A DNA stretch of 64,000 nucleotides from Amoebidium appalachense. Its lineage: Eukaryota > Ichthyosporea. Position numbers and translations under genes: made by a program. Shown here piece after piece: positions 1-37,053 of this stretch (the first letter of the stretch is position 1; the number at the start of each line of letters is the position of its first letter). Where the stretch lies: the NCBI GenBank assembly GCA_963693365.1, contig CAVNZM010000005.1:10106001-10170000 (forward strand). Direction: 5' to 3'. The notes under the pieces were generated by a model. It ran no database searches. It saw only the letters and a program-made list of their open reading frames with translations, and was not told the origin of the DNA.

Positions 1-6
1 ATGCGC

Positions 7-63
<57 letters not shown>

Positions 64-797
64 CACACACTTACACACTCACTCGCTCGCTCACTCACTC
101 ACTCACTCACACGTACACACGTTAACACACATACACACACGTACACCTACATGTACACGTACACGTACAGATCATCCTAACCAAAATCGACCGTGTGAGT
201 CCCACCCGCCTCGTGCAAGCATACACGGACATCAGCAACTACACACACACACACACACACGCACACACACACGCACACACACACACACACACACACACGT
301 ACACGTACACATACACGTACACACGTACACACACGTACACACGCACGCACGTACACACGTACACCTACACGCACACGTACACATACAGATCATCCTAACC
401 AAGATCGACCGTGTGAGTCCCACCCGCATTGTGCAGGCATACACGGACATCAGCAACTACATTCTTGCACACACCAGCACGTGTTTCCTACGACCGTTTC
501 CAGTTTCATCAAAGTCAGGCATGGGTATTCCTCAACTACGAGCTTATCTTTTTCATGGTAGCTATCTCTCCCCTGATTCCCCTCCTCCCCCTCCCCCCCC
601 CCCCCCCCCCCCCCCTCAACCTTCCACCCCCCATCACTTCCCCCCCTCCCCCCCCCCCCCCCCCCCCTCCCCCGCCCAATCCTCCCACTCACACACGCTT
701 CACGAACCTACAGACGCGCCCACACAGACGCACACAGCACTGCGTTCTCTCTCTGTGTGTACTTCTCTCTCTCATCTCTCTCTCTCTCTCTCTCTCG

Positions 798-866
<69 letters not shown>

Positions 867-1252
867 CCCCCCCCCCCTCCAAAAAAAGGACCCTCCCGTG
901 TGGTATCTGCATACCCCACCTCTTTCTACATCATATCGCCACCCTTATGTCCTAGGTGTGGGTTCCACACAGACATAATCACACCCATGTGTACTCATGC
1001 TTATCATCTTCCCGCATCGAATCAATCACTTACCACCATATTCCCATTTTACTCCTGCTAGTTATTGAAAAAAAAAAAAGAGAGAGAAAGAAAAAATTGA
1101 TCGAAGAACGGTAGCCCTTGACACGTTTATTGTATTAGGAACGACCATCAAAGGGGTTTGTGCGTTGTCGACACCGAACCTCAGTTACCAGGCAAATAGA
1201 TGGTAGGAGGGTGCACCTACACTAGTTGTTGCCTGGTGAAGTGGAAGCCCTG

Positions 1253-1284
<32 letters not shown>

Positions 1285-1485
1285 AGGGGGAGGGAGGAGA
1301 GGAGGGAGGGAGGGGAGAGGGAGGGAGGAGGGTTAATCATATGTTGAGATGAGACATTTCTAACTAGATGTGTGCTTTGCAGCGGTGACAGGAAAGTGAG
1401 CATCGCTACGCCATTGGTTGTCATCTACTTGCTGGCAGGATGGATACCTTCAACGATGATGTTGGCCAATCGTTGCTTATAGCAA

Positions 1486-1523
<38 letters not shown>

Positions 1524-2507
1524 CGTCTACTTCGTACTCTCTAACACATTTTTACCCCCCTCCCCCCCCCCCTCCCCCTTCTCTCCCCCTCACTGTGGTA
1601 CCACCACCCAATCCAACACTACCTTGGTTGTCCTCCCACCTACTTCGTTCTTAATCTTTATGAAAATCACCCTTCTCTGCCGTCCCCCCCCCCCCCTCCC
1701 CCCCCTCCCCAGTCCACACACAAACACACACAGACAGACACACCAGTCACACCAGTCATGTCTCTTTTCGCCCCAGAAAGGCAGGCACACATTCACACCC
1801 AAAAGGACTCACGGGCGCACACACACAGAGAGAAAGAGAGGTACACACGCGAGCCAGGCACACACGTGCACGCGTGCACACGTGCACACACACAATCCCC
1901 CCCCCCCCCCCCCCCCCCCGGCCATCCCGCCCCTCTTGACCTCCTTAATCACACACACATACACAACCCGCTTAAAGCAGGTGTATACACATGTGTAATT
2001 GATTTTTCGTATTAGCAAAACCCTAGCCGTATTCGTGACTTACCCTTTGTATCCATCATATTGTGTAACTTCAGCACGGATGTAAGAATATCATGTCTGG
2101 GTTGCAATAAGCACACAGACGTGCACGTATATGTTGTACATGCCAAAAATGCATGCTATGGCATGTTGAAGACTTGAACGTGCTCATCACCGTAATGATT
2201 TCAATAGCGTGTATGCAGTCGAAACACCGGGTTCCGATGAATGAATGTGAAACTTGTATTGTAGGAAAAAAGTGATAGTACTGTATGCCATGTATGTTAC
2301 GGGCTCGGTCTGTACATATATATATAGTCGGTGTAGTTCTGAGCCTCCTGTGGGGCTGGTAACCACCTCAAGGCGGCGGTGCGACACAAATCAATTAAAC
2401 AACGTTAACATCAAATTTGATCTTTGAAATAGTTGAAATCGAAAACAGCATCATGTGTATGAGCTCGACCTTGTTGTGCATGCAGTGTTCGTTGTGATAT
2501 TCGTGTA

Positions 2508-2548
<41 letters not shown>

Positions 2549-2986
2549 CACTAACATTATAATATTAGTTTTGTGTGTGTGTGCGTGCTTATGTGCTAAC
2601 GGCGTGGTGTTTTTAGTTTTTGTGTATGTAGAGGAGGATGGGAGAGCGAACACTTGTGTTCACGTTCTATTCATATTGCAACGTTGTGTGTGTGAGCTGT
2701 TGATAATGAGAGTATGTATACATGGCTGGGTTGAACTTCAAGTGCGATGCCAATAAAATAGCCTAGATGTAGCACTGAAAAAGATGGAGGGAGGGGAATG
2801 ATAATATGCCCCGTACAATCATATTGTTGAGTTCAACCAACTCTTTAATAGTTCCGTGAGTGGACTTTTTTATTACAGTGAAGGGTTTACTTGTTGGCTG
2901 ATAAGAATAAGTAGGGGTTGAGAGCGCATGCACGTGTGTACGTGTGCAGTGCACTTTCGAATTCAGGCCTGTACATGTGTGCCACG
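1..2986. repeat. Microsatellite-rich stretch without a recognisable gene
   Basis: CA/GT dinucleotide arrays fill about 1-400 and recur near 2512-2548. A (TC)n array lies at about 775-864. C or G runs occur near 592-615, 645-667, 865-877, 1254-1283, 1488-1520 and 1898-1919. Two diverged copies of a short unit beginning 'cagatcatcctaacc' occur near 167-240 and 385-460, so the CA array there is a duplicated block. No open frame here shows anything but repeat-encoded His-Thr, Cys-Val, Ser-Leu or Pro runs. Confidence 0.75.
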
Positions 2987-3215
2987 GGATTGCCGGGCAA
3001 TTACCCACCGGCGTGATACCCTGGGCAAAGTGTGTGCATATAGTTAGGATTGTTTAAAGGTGTGTTAGCTTAGCTAAAAATACCGGAGCACCCTAGCTAG
3101 AGTACTGTCGGTGCTGGGTGGACCGGAAGACGGTAGTTCCCCCTGAGGGCTCAAGAGGTCCCTCCGGGAACAAAACGGGATAAAATAAAAAATAAAAAAA
3201 GGATTGCCGGGCAAT
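2987..3215 (+). mobile_element. SINE-like retroposon with 15-bp target-site duplication
   Basis: The 15-bp sequence ggattgccgggcaat occurs at 2987-3001 and again, identically, at 3201-3215. Between them lies a 199-bp insert (3002-3200) that ends in an A-rich tail (about 3179-3200). A direct repeat at both ends plus an A-tail is the classic mark of L1-type retroposition. The body shares gcaccctagctaga, gtgctgggtgga, gacggtagttccccctgag and ccgggaacaaaacggga with the insert at 41425-41566. The stretch tagcttagcta at about 3067 resembles a pol III A box, but I see no convincing B box, so a tRNA origin is only a guess. Confidence 0.85.
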
Positions 3216-4638
3216 GCTAGCGCATGCACAAGACCAATGATATGCATTACCATATGCATGAATATGATAGGTACATGTATGGGGTACCTCAAAAGTATTT
3301 TCGTTTTTTGTCTATACATATTTTATCTCTTTTTTTCCCACTTCCTTCCTTCCTTTGTCTTTTTGAATCCTTTCGTTTCCTTTGAGTTCAAGGGCCGCAA
3401 GCTGGTACATAGGCCCCGGCACATTGACTATGTAGACCTACGAATAGATTCATTTACATCATCTGATTGGCTCTTCGATCTAGATCGGTAGTCTCCCCTG
3501 AGCGGCTGATCCCATCATCACGGCTCAGTTTTGTACCTGTTGTCAAGACTCTGAATATGTTTATTCAAAGCCAATAGCTATATCTATGTACTTTTAAATT
3601 AATGATTATTTACTTTCTGGCACATATTTAGTAATGACCAAACGCTCACCCATTGACGGACCCACTAGCATGTCGCAGATGCGTATTGACCGAATCTATC
3701 AAGGGAGAAGAGAACAAAAGTAGGAGCAGTGTAAACTGCTGAGTTTCTGGCGACTATCAGAGACTACAACCGTCTAAATGTAGGAGAGCATGTTCAAGGA
3801 TTTGGCGGCTAACAGTAGAAAATAGGTGTTAATTGGACCCAAAATGTACACGGGTAATTTATGTAAATGGTGAAAGTAGGATACTTAACGTAGAATCCTG
3901 GGTAAAGCTACAGGATGTATTGGCAAAGTGTGAGCCTCTATATCTCTAGATTTGCATCCCTCCAAGAAAGGTTGCGTAATCAGTAATCCTACACTAACGG
4001 TCTAACAAACGTGCGTACATATCAGTTAAGGGAAACAGTCAATACATGCCGTAAGTGTAGTATACCTGTGTATTTTATGCATAAAAATTATATCTAAATA
4101 ACATTTGTTATCAATAAAACCACATTTTTCAATGGAAAACACCTGCGAACCCAACCCTGCGCATCACCAAAAAAATTCTACTATCACTAGTACTGTGCAA
4201 CCAACCAACAGGTGCGCGTAGAGCCAATGGCAATCAACGGTTCTATTTTTTCAGCCAATCATTATCCGTAAGAGTGAGATATTTACATTCCAGAAATTCT
4301 TATAGCAACGCTCGCAGTAAGCACAGTAAGCCACCCTGCAGCCTAGGCTTCGTGAAACACACATTCATTTCATAGGGCCGTGCGTAAGAAAAAAACCCAG
4401 CAGACATTACACTTTCCTAAAGCCCTACGTGAATAATTCAATGGACGCGAGCCTTATTCATTCACCTATCAAACCTACAACTGAAACTACACATTGCACG
4501 GCACACGTGTTATATACTGAGTCACTGATTCAAAAGCTTTTCCTAACGACAACGTCATACATGAACGGGTAGAGATTAAACAACCCTTTAGAGACAGATA
4601 CACCTTTACATAGGCTGCCACATGTACACATGTAACAT
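3216..4638. other. Unique-sequence 5' flank of the astacin gene
   Basis: About 1.4 kb of moderately AT-rich sequence, almost free of simple repeats, immediately upstream of the first astacin exon. I see no coding potential. It is the likely place for the promoter, but no TATA box or other element stands out clearly enough to call. Confidence 0.45.
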
Positions 4639-14132
<9,494 letters not shown>

Positions 14133-15468
14133 ATAAGTCTGAAAAAGGACGGGATAACTTTATCCGAGATATGACTTCAATGATATGACCCACACTCACC
14201 CCGGGCCATAGAAAAGATTATTTCCTTAATATGAGAGGGTGGCCTAGTTTAGTTTAGTTTCAAGGCTACATAGGAAAAACTATTTCAAACGAAGCTTTTT
14301 TCGTCGTTTATAGAGAAGAGAGTGTGATATATAGTAGTGCCACTTATGCCAAATACTATAGCAGTGGATGATTGAGTGTTGATAGCGCAATGTTACAGTT
14401 GTAGTCTTGTACATATAAACCGCACCAATCCAGTACACCCTCTAAAAAAAAATCTTTTTTAAAATTTAACAGGGTTAATTTTAGTTTTGATTTACCAACC
14501 CCTTACCGTATCGATTACTTTTGGCTGACATAAATTGATATAAATTGCATGCAGGTGATGAGTCATAAGTGGTTTGGTGGTAGATGTTTAATATGGTAAA
14601 TATATCCCGTTGAAATTTCGGAAGCTTGAGCCTTTTTGATTCATTACTACTATGCATGATATGAAAGGTCAATCGCACGACCGAAAACCTAACTTTGATG
14701 AAATACTGTGATCGAAGTTAACGTGCAGTGGGTGCACCCACGTAACCACTAGTGTTTCATACACTGTATGCAAAAGTTGGTTGTGCACGACCAACTTCGT
14801 CGCAAACTCATTTTGATGAGATAACGTTCTATGTGATGTACACGGAAAAATACATAACCGTCGACTCAGAAATAAATTGAAAGTATGATGACAAGGTTCA
14901 TTGTACAAGGAGCACGTTCTACTGGGGTGTGATTCTTTAAACCATAAAAATGCTAGATGTTGAAGTCAAATCGAATCTATATATCTGATAGAGCAAAACT
15001 TTGAAAGAGTTGATGGCACATGTGAGATCATGGTTGATGGTTTGAATCTCTCGAAACTTCCTCTCAATGAATAAATTGAAACACTGTGCATATTTGCTCG
15101 TATACGTATTGAATTTGGAGAAGTGGCGGTTACTCTGATCTATCTATTGATGTATATGGTGGGGAGGGGGGGGGGGGAGGGGGGGGGGGGGGAGGGGGGG
15201 GCCAGGAGGGAGGGGGGGGGGGGGGGGGGGGGGGGGGGAGAAAGGAGGGGTGGAATTCTCTGGCAGCTGCATGCTGCAGAGCTCTTTGCCATGATCTGTT
15301 TGTAATTATTATCTGAGATGTGTGCGTGTGCACCTGTTTTTGCCACCCATTGCAGGTAAGGTGTGCATGTACGTGTGTGAGGCGCCATATGCATTGAATC
15401 GTGATGTGCTCATCACAATGGTAGTAACTGTTGGGAAGTTGAGGATGGTGTGTGTGTGTGTGTGTGTG

Positions 15469-15511
<43 letters not shown>

Positions 15512-15658
15512 TCATGCTATGTATGTACGATGTGAACTACAAGATCTAAGTACGTACTTAGCTAAAACACAAATCAGTATGCAACTACGTAAGGCCAAAT
15601 ATAGATATCCTGGGGAAAGGGGGAGAGAGGGAGGGCGGTGGTGGTGGTGGTAGTGGTT

Positions 15659-15689
<31 letters not shown>

Positions 15690-15787
15690 GAGGCGCGGGG
15701 GGAGGAGGGGGGAGGTTATAATTCGCCGCGATACAGGGTTCTAGGTTCACAATCATGATGGGCAACGCCGATGCAGAGTGTAATTCA

Positions 15788-15816
15788 CAAATAAAGAGTA
15801 TATGCATAATAAGCAG
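15788..15816 (-). repeat. Shard of dispersed repeat R
   Basis: acaaataaagagtatatgca followed by taataagcagag matches the minus-strand form of the internal part of family R (see 20161-20197). Flanked by TTTTAG-rich sequence, so only a short piece survives. Confidence 0.6.
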
Positions 15817-15973
15817 AGTTTTAGTTTTAGGTTTAGTTTTAGTTTCAGTGATAAGCAGAGCACAACCTGACAGGGAAGCCCCAGTAATCCACACACGGCC
15901 GTGCAGTACTTCGAAGATCTGAGAAAGGGTGTGTGTGTGTGACTGTGTTTTTGTGTAGGAGGCCTGGGAAGGT

Positions 15974-16027
<54 letters not shown>

Positions 16028-16640
16028 TGGGGGAGGTTGGAGGGAGACGGGTACATGTACAGGGAAATATGCTGCTTGCACGAAGGAGGTTTATAATGGT
16101 AACTCACAGTTCCGTCACAATGACTAAGGTAGGAACATGATCATATCATGGATCGAGAGTTTGCACACATTTTTGGTTTTTGGGGTTTTGTCTTTCGCAT
16201 TTTCCTCATAGAATTTTATTTTAGTGACGGTTATGATATTAGAAAAATGGATGCTTTTTTCGATTTTCGTCGTATACAATACGACAAAATCAATGCTCCG
16301 GGTGTGTTTTACCCCACACAGAGCGATGCAATCATACATTCAACCACCAAAGACACTTTAGATTTATAGGAGGGCAGCCTAAATACCACACGTACAGGGA
16401 AATTGCATAATCTCAACGTACGTGCAGATGAAAATGAAATTAAGCACTTTGTCTAATATGTATATATAAACCTAACTGTACAGCGGGTTTCAATTGGATA
16501 AGGATCACACACCAACAAACTAGCACAGCCAATAGTAGAACGGCATAGAGTCAAAGCATATAGAACATTCGCACCAACATGAAACACATAAACAAGTTAT
16601 TCTTTTACCGAAAAACTGTGACAAATATCCCGTATTATTC

Positions 16641-16722
16641 GGTATAGGTTACCAGGGCTTCACCCAAATCCCGCCTTATCCGGTATGGGTTACCAGGGCT
16701 TCACCCAAATCCCGCCCAACTA
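16641..16722 (+). repeat. Two-copy 41-bp tandem repeat
   Basis: ggtataggttaccagggctt... at 16641 and ggtatgggttaccagggctt... at 16682 both continue cacccaaatcccgcc, with one base difference. Period 41. Confidence 0.9.
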
Positions 16723-17295
16723 CGTGTAATTTCAGCACATGCAAGACATTCATTCAAATCCAAACCCAGACTCATCACAAAGTACGAATCATGAAAATTT
16801 TGCCGTTTAAAAGCGAACACAAAACCATATCTGTTAGTCACCTGACCACCACGATAACCTATTTTTAGATTAGCGTTCCGTACATAGATCACAGGGCATG
16901 AAATACACCCACCACCACACTTTTCCCTATCAACTAATATGCTAATTGCGACTTAGGAAACCATAATTGCGATAGCCCAATAGGCCATTCATCCCGGCCG
17001 CCAATCCCAAAATAGCCCCCTCCGCATCTGATACAGCCAAAAACAACAACATACCAATCAAGAACTTCCAGTCACAGACAAAATAACCTTATATGGCATG
17101 TGTCCACTTTGTCTGAAGCCAAGGCTAGCCATTTAAACCATTCAGACCAAGCGTTTCCATTGGCCCATACCTAAAAATAGCATCCACCCACCTTGACGGC
17201 AGCCAAGCGGCCTTGGGAAAAAAAAAAAGAAGAAATCACGCCAAGAGTTTTCGGGCCATATGCCTACTTATAGCACCCACCAGCCAAAAATAGGC

Positions 17296-33229
<15,934 letters not shown>

Positions 33230-33955
33230 GTTTGATATCTAGTAGCTATAGCTATCAGTAAGTGCGTGTGCAACCGTTAAGATTCAATGAGTGTCAGCCA
33301 TGTAGCCATGTGGAACCAAAGCAGAGGTAAAATGGGCGAAAGTCAGTTCCCTGTATGAATCCCGGCCTAATATAGTAACCGTTGCTCTTGTGTTTATAAG
33401 ATCAGCGAGCAGTTAACTTGTACATAACTAACTACCTGCACAGTGCCCTGCAAGGAAGCAAAAAGAAGCAACGGTCAACCGATAACTGTCGGTGGAAGGC
33501 ATCACCAGTGTGTGTGTGGTGTGTGTGCGTGTGTGTATCTGTGCTTGTGTGCATGAGTGTGTGTGCGTGTGTGTACCTGTGCTTGTGTGCATGTGTGTGT
33601 GCGTGTGTCCCCCTTTATCATCCACCAAGTACAAGCTACCCTACTTTGTGTTTTGGTGTGGTTCTCCGAGGCTGTTACAAAACACCAACAAACGACTGCA
33701 GCGACTCGGGGCAGGTGGGGTGGGGGGTGAATCGCCGATTTCGCAATCGTGTGGGGCCTTATCGCGTCAAGATCGGAATCGTCGATGTCTGCCGTAGTTT
33801 GGAAAGTGCGTGCACCAATCGAATCCCAACAATAATGATGACGAAACTGATGATGCAGCCCAGAGCTCAAATTTTAGACATTTATTTCTTTCACCTCGTT
33901 GATCCGTGACACTACTACCTATACACCCCCACCCAGTTAGTTGTGCGTGTGTGTG

Positions 33956-34005
<50 letters not shown>

Positions 34006-34063
34006 ACATGTGCGTGTGTCTGTATGTATGTGTGTGTGTGTGTGTGCGTGCGTGCGTGCGTAC

Positions 34064-34094
<31 letters not shown>

Positions 34095-34139
34095 TGTGAC
34101 AGTGTGTGCGCACGCGCGCACATGTGCTTTTTTTTTTTT

Positions 34140-34188
<49 letters not shown>

Positions 34189-34749
34189 CGGATTGATCAA
34201 GTTGTTGTGACTATTAAACAGTTACAGTACAGTTTTTCAGTTGCAGCGGTTAATTTTTGGTTCAGATGTTTCATGGCCCGCAAAATATCTAATACATCTC
34301 CACGCGTTATCTAATTTTAGATGATTGTAGCACATACGTATGTAAATAATTAGCATAACCAGGCTATAGCTTTAGGGGCCCATAGGCAAGTGTACCAGGT
34401 GCGCGTGGTGCACAGTCTTACATTTTGAATGGGAAGAGTGGGCAAAAGCAGCCACACAGCTATTACATATGTACGTTTAAAAAATAAATTTAAAAGTATT
34501 GCAATTGCACAAAGATAATTATAAGCCAAGTACCAATCTTCCATAGGCAAATTTTTAACCTTAGGTGCACATACTCCTCCCTCCCCCTCCCCCCCCATCC
34601 CCTCCTGGGCCAAAAAAAAAAAAAAAAAAAAAAAGAAAAAGAGAAGGAAGAAAAAGTTTTCAAAATGCGGATATTTGCCTCTATTTTGATATAATACGAA
34701 TAGGCTTTATAATCGATGTCGTTTCCCCCCGATAGCGACCAGCTCCAAA
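33230..34749. other. Spacer between SH2-PTP and the F-box gene
   Basis: 5' flank of the SH2-PTP gene and 3' flank of the F-box gene, both on the minus strand. Contains GT-rich stretches (33515-33605, 33944-34095), a T run joined to a G run (34129-34187) and unique sequence. A plus-strand frame near 33630-33910 carries no recognisable domain. Confidence 0.5.
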
Positions 34750-35481
34750 TTAGGACACGTGCGCAGTGGTGAAATATCTCCCAATTTCCCGAATCTGTCG
34801 ATATACCTTCCTCAGACTTGCTGCACCACTCAACGCAGATATATCTACCAGATTGTACATCTTGGACAGAGACAACACCTCGACATCATCCCAAAGACCC
34901 ACTTTCCCCAGGTTGGATATATCCAACTTGGATAGACGTAAATTTCGGCAATGGACCCCCTTTTCAAATTTACACGATAATCTGTTACAGTCGGCAAGCG
35001 ATGTGTCGCCATCTTCTTCTCTGTCGTGGCCTTGCAAAAATTCGACATATTCGATGGGGTTCGTTTTCCGCCACAGAAAGGGGGTGACATCTACCGACCT
35101 ATCCATTTCATCTCGGGGGGTTTCCGTCTGTACGAGCGTGAATTTCTTCAACCTGGGCAGAAATTGGCCGTTCCCGAACTCATCCAGGCATCCACCATCC
35201 GAGGTGTCCGAAAATTTAATCTCGGTTAGATTTGCCAACGGGCCCAGCGTCTCATAATCGAGTCCACGGACGCCGCTCACAAACAACTTCTGCAAATTCT
35301 GGCAAAGGTGCAGGTATTTAAGACTCCTCATCTCACGAGAAAGTCCTTCGATCCTGAAAATTCGTAAATTTGGGCATCGGATAGGGGGAACGTCCGTAAA
35401 AGTAAAAGCGCACACACTCAATGACTCGAGCTTCGGGAAGGGCGGAAGGGTGCGTAGGTCGACCGGCACATGAAGCTTGGC
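34750..35481 (-). CDS. Last exon of the F-box/LRR gene
   Basis: Acceptor cacacacag|gccaag, phase 0, 243 codons plus TAA. Repeated LRR-like strands: FPKLESLSV, CPNLRIFRI, CQNLQKLFV, LANLTEIKF, LPRLKKFTL, CRNLRLSKL, WDDVEVLSL, LVDISAL, ASLRKVY. Irregular repeats as in F-box/LRR proteins. Longest clean unique open frame on the minus strand. Confidence 0.85.
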   Translation of the reverse strand, partial: AKLHVPVDLRTLPPFPKLESLSVCAFTFTDVPPIRCPNLRIFRIEGLSREMRSLKYLHLCQNLQKLFVSGVRGLDYETLGPLANLTEIKFSDTSDGGCLDEFGNGQFLPRLKKFTLVQTETPRDEMDRSVDVTPFLWRKTNPIEYVEFLQGHDREEDGDTSLADCNRLSCKFEKGVHCRNLRLSKLDISNLGKVGLWDDVEVLSLSKMYNLVDISALSGAASLRKVYRQIREIGRYFTTAHVS

Positions 35482-36127
35482 CTGTGTGTGTGTGTGTCTG
35501 TGTGTGCGGCCCGGTCTTGTGTTAGTGCACGTGTGGTTGTGTGTTCATGCAGGCCTGCGGCCTGTGTGATGTGAACTATGTGTCTGTGAACAAGCTACAT
35601 GTGGTCCATCATTTATGTAAGCCCTGCGCGTGCACGTGTGTGACAGAGCCCTTTCTATGTGTACGTGTGAGGTGTGAGTGTGCGAAAGTAAGTGTACGAG
35701 TGTTTGTGCCGGTGTGCTAGTACGTGTGTATGTATTTATGCGCACGTCTTTGCGCGGATGTACATGTGTGAGCATTGGCGAATATCTGTGTGGAGTCTTC
35801 CTCCGTCTCTGTCTCTCTTTCGCACGTGTGTGCACATGTGCATGAGCATGCGGTGCATACTGTGTACGAGCGTGGAAACATTTGTGTGTGCTTGCTCATA
35901 TGTAAGTGTGCACATGTTTTATACAGGTAGCCATGTGCCTATGGGTGTACTACGAAGAGAGATGTCGTACAGCAGTTTCTTGTTTTGTTTTGTTTTGTTG
36001 TTTTTTGACAAAATAAAAAAATAAAAAGCCTCCTCCTTGATACGCGCACATCAACACGTTTGTGCATGTTCACCAAAAACGCATATCCACCAATCAAATT
36101 ACACACGCCAGATTCACTCAAATCCCC

Positions 36128-36166
<39 letters not shown>

Positions 36167-36773
36167 TGGGGAAAGAGAAGAAAAAAAAAAAAAAAAAAAA
36201 AGGGGGGGGGGGGGGGGGAGGGGGGAATACCAAAAATACCTTCACCAAATTTGAGTGGGATGGTGTGCACATCGTGTTCACTCATCAACATTGCCCGAGC
36301 ATGGATCTCGACACCTTCCAAATTTGGAAGGTGAACCAGTACCTTAAGGTCCACGTGTCCTTGCACCGTGACGTGGATTTTGCGCAAATTTAGGCACGAA
36401 CCGAGGGGCTGTGGTGTGAAAACGGCAGGAATGGGCCCAGGGTTAGCCACATACCCCCCTCCCCCTTCCCCCCCCCCCCCCCCCCCCCCCCTGCCTTAGC
36501 AAAACACACCGTAACCCGCTCAACCCACCCCCATCCCCCATCCCCCCCCCCCCCCCCCCCAAAAAAAAAAAATAATAAAATAAAATAAAATAAAAGGGAG
36601 GGAGGGGGGGGGGGGGGGGGGGGGGGGGAGGGGAAGAAAGAAAAGGAAAAAAGAAAGAAAAAAAGAAGAAAAGACCCGAACCCATACCTACAAGGCTTAG
36701 TAGGATCTCCAACACAGCAAAAAAGGCGACTTGGAAGAAAAGATCCCCCCCCCCCCCCCTCCCCCTCCCCCCC

Positions 36774-36808
<35 letters not shown>

Positions 36809-37022
36809 CCACACACACGCACCAGACCTCGAGAAAGGAAACACATCCACACAACAGCATGCGCAAAAGGCCGACACTCACCCACTCAGCGAATCACTCA
36901 CCCCGATACCAACAACATACACACAGACAGACCGAAAGTAACGAGAATACGCACAAAAACTCTCCCCTCACCCTCCCCCCATCCCCCTCACACACACATG
37001 GGTGCCAAAATTCCACAAACCC

Positions 37023-37053
<31 letters not shown>

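Larger units (their letters stand above)
14133..17295. other. Intergenic: no gene seen
   Basis: Between the convergent astacin and SH2-PTP genes. Contains AT-rich unique sequence, G runs at about 15163-15238, 15472-15509, 15669-15690 and 15976-16026, a T-G composite run at 15657-15690, an internal shard of repeat R at 15788-15816, and a two-copy tandem repeat at 16641-16722. The open frames here carry no recognisable domain. Confidence 0.6.

Noticed and set aside
36680-36736. Short hydrophobic exon (VAFFAVLEILLSLV) in the F-box gene
   Set aside because: Phase 1 to 1 fits the F-box exon but does not solve the phase gap to the next exon; too short to support.
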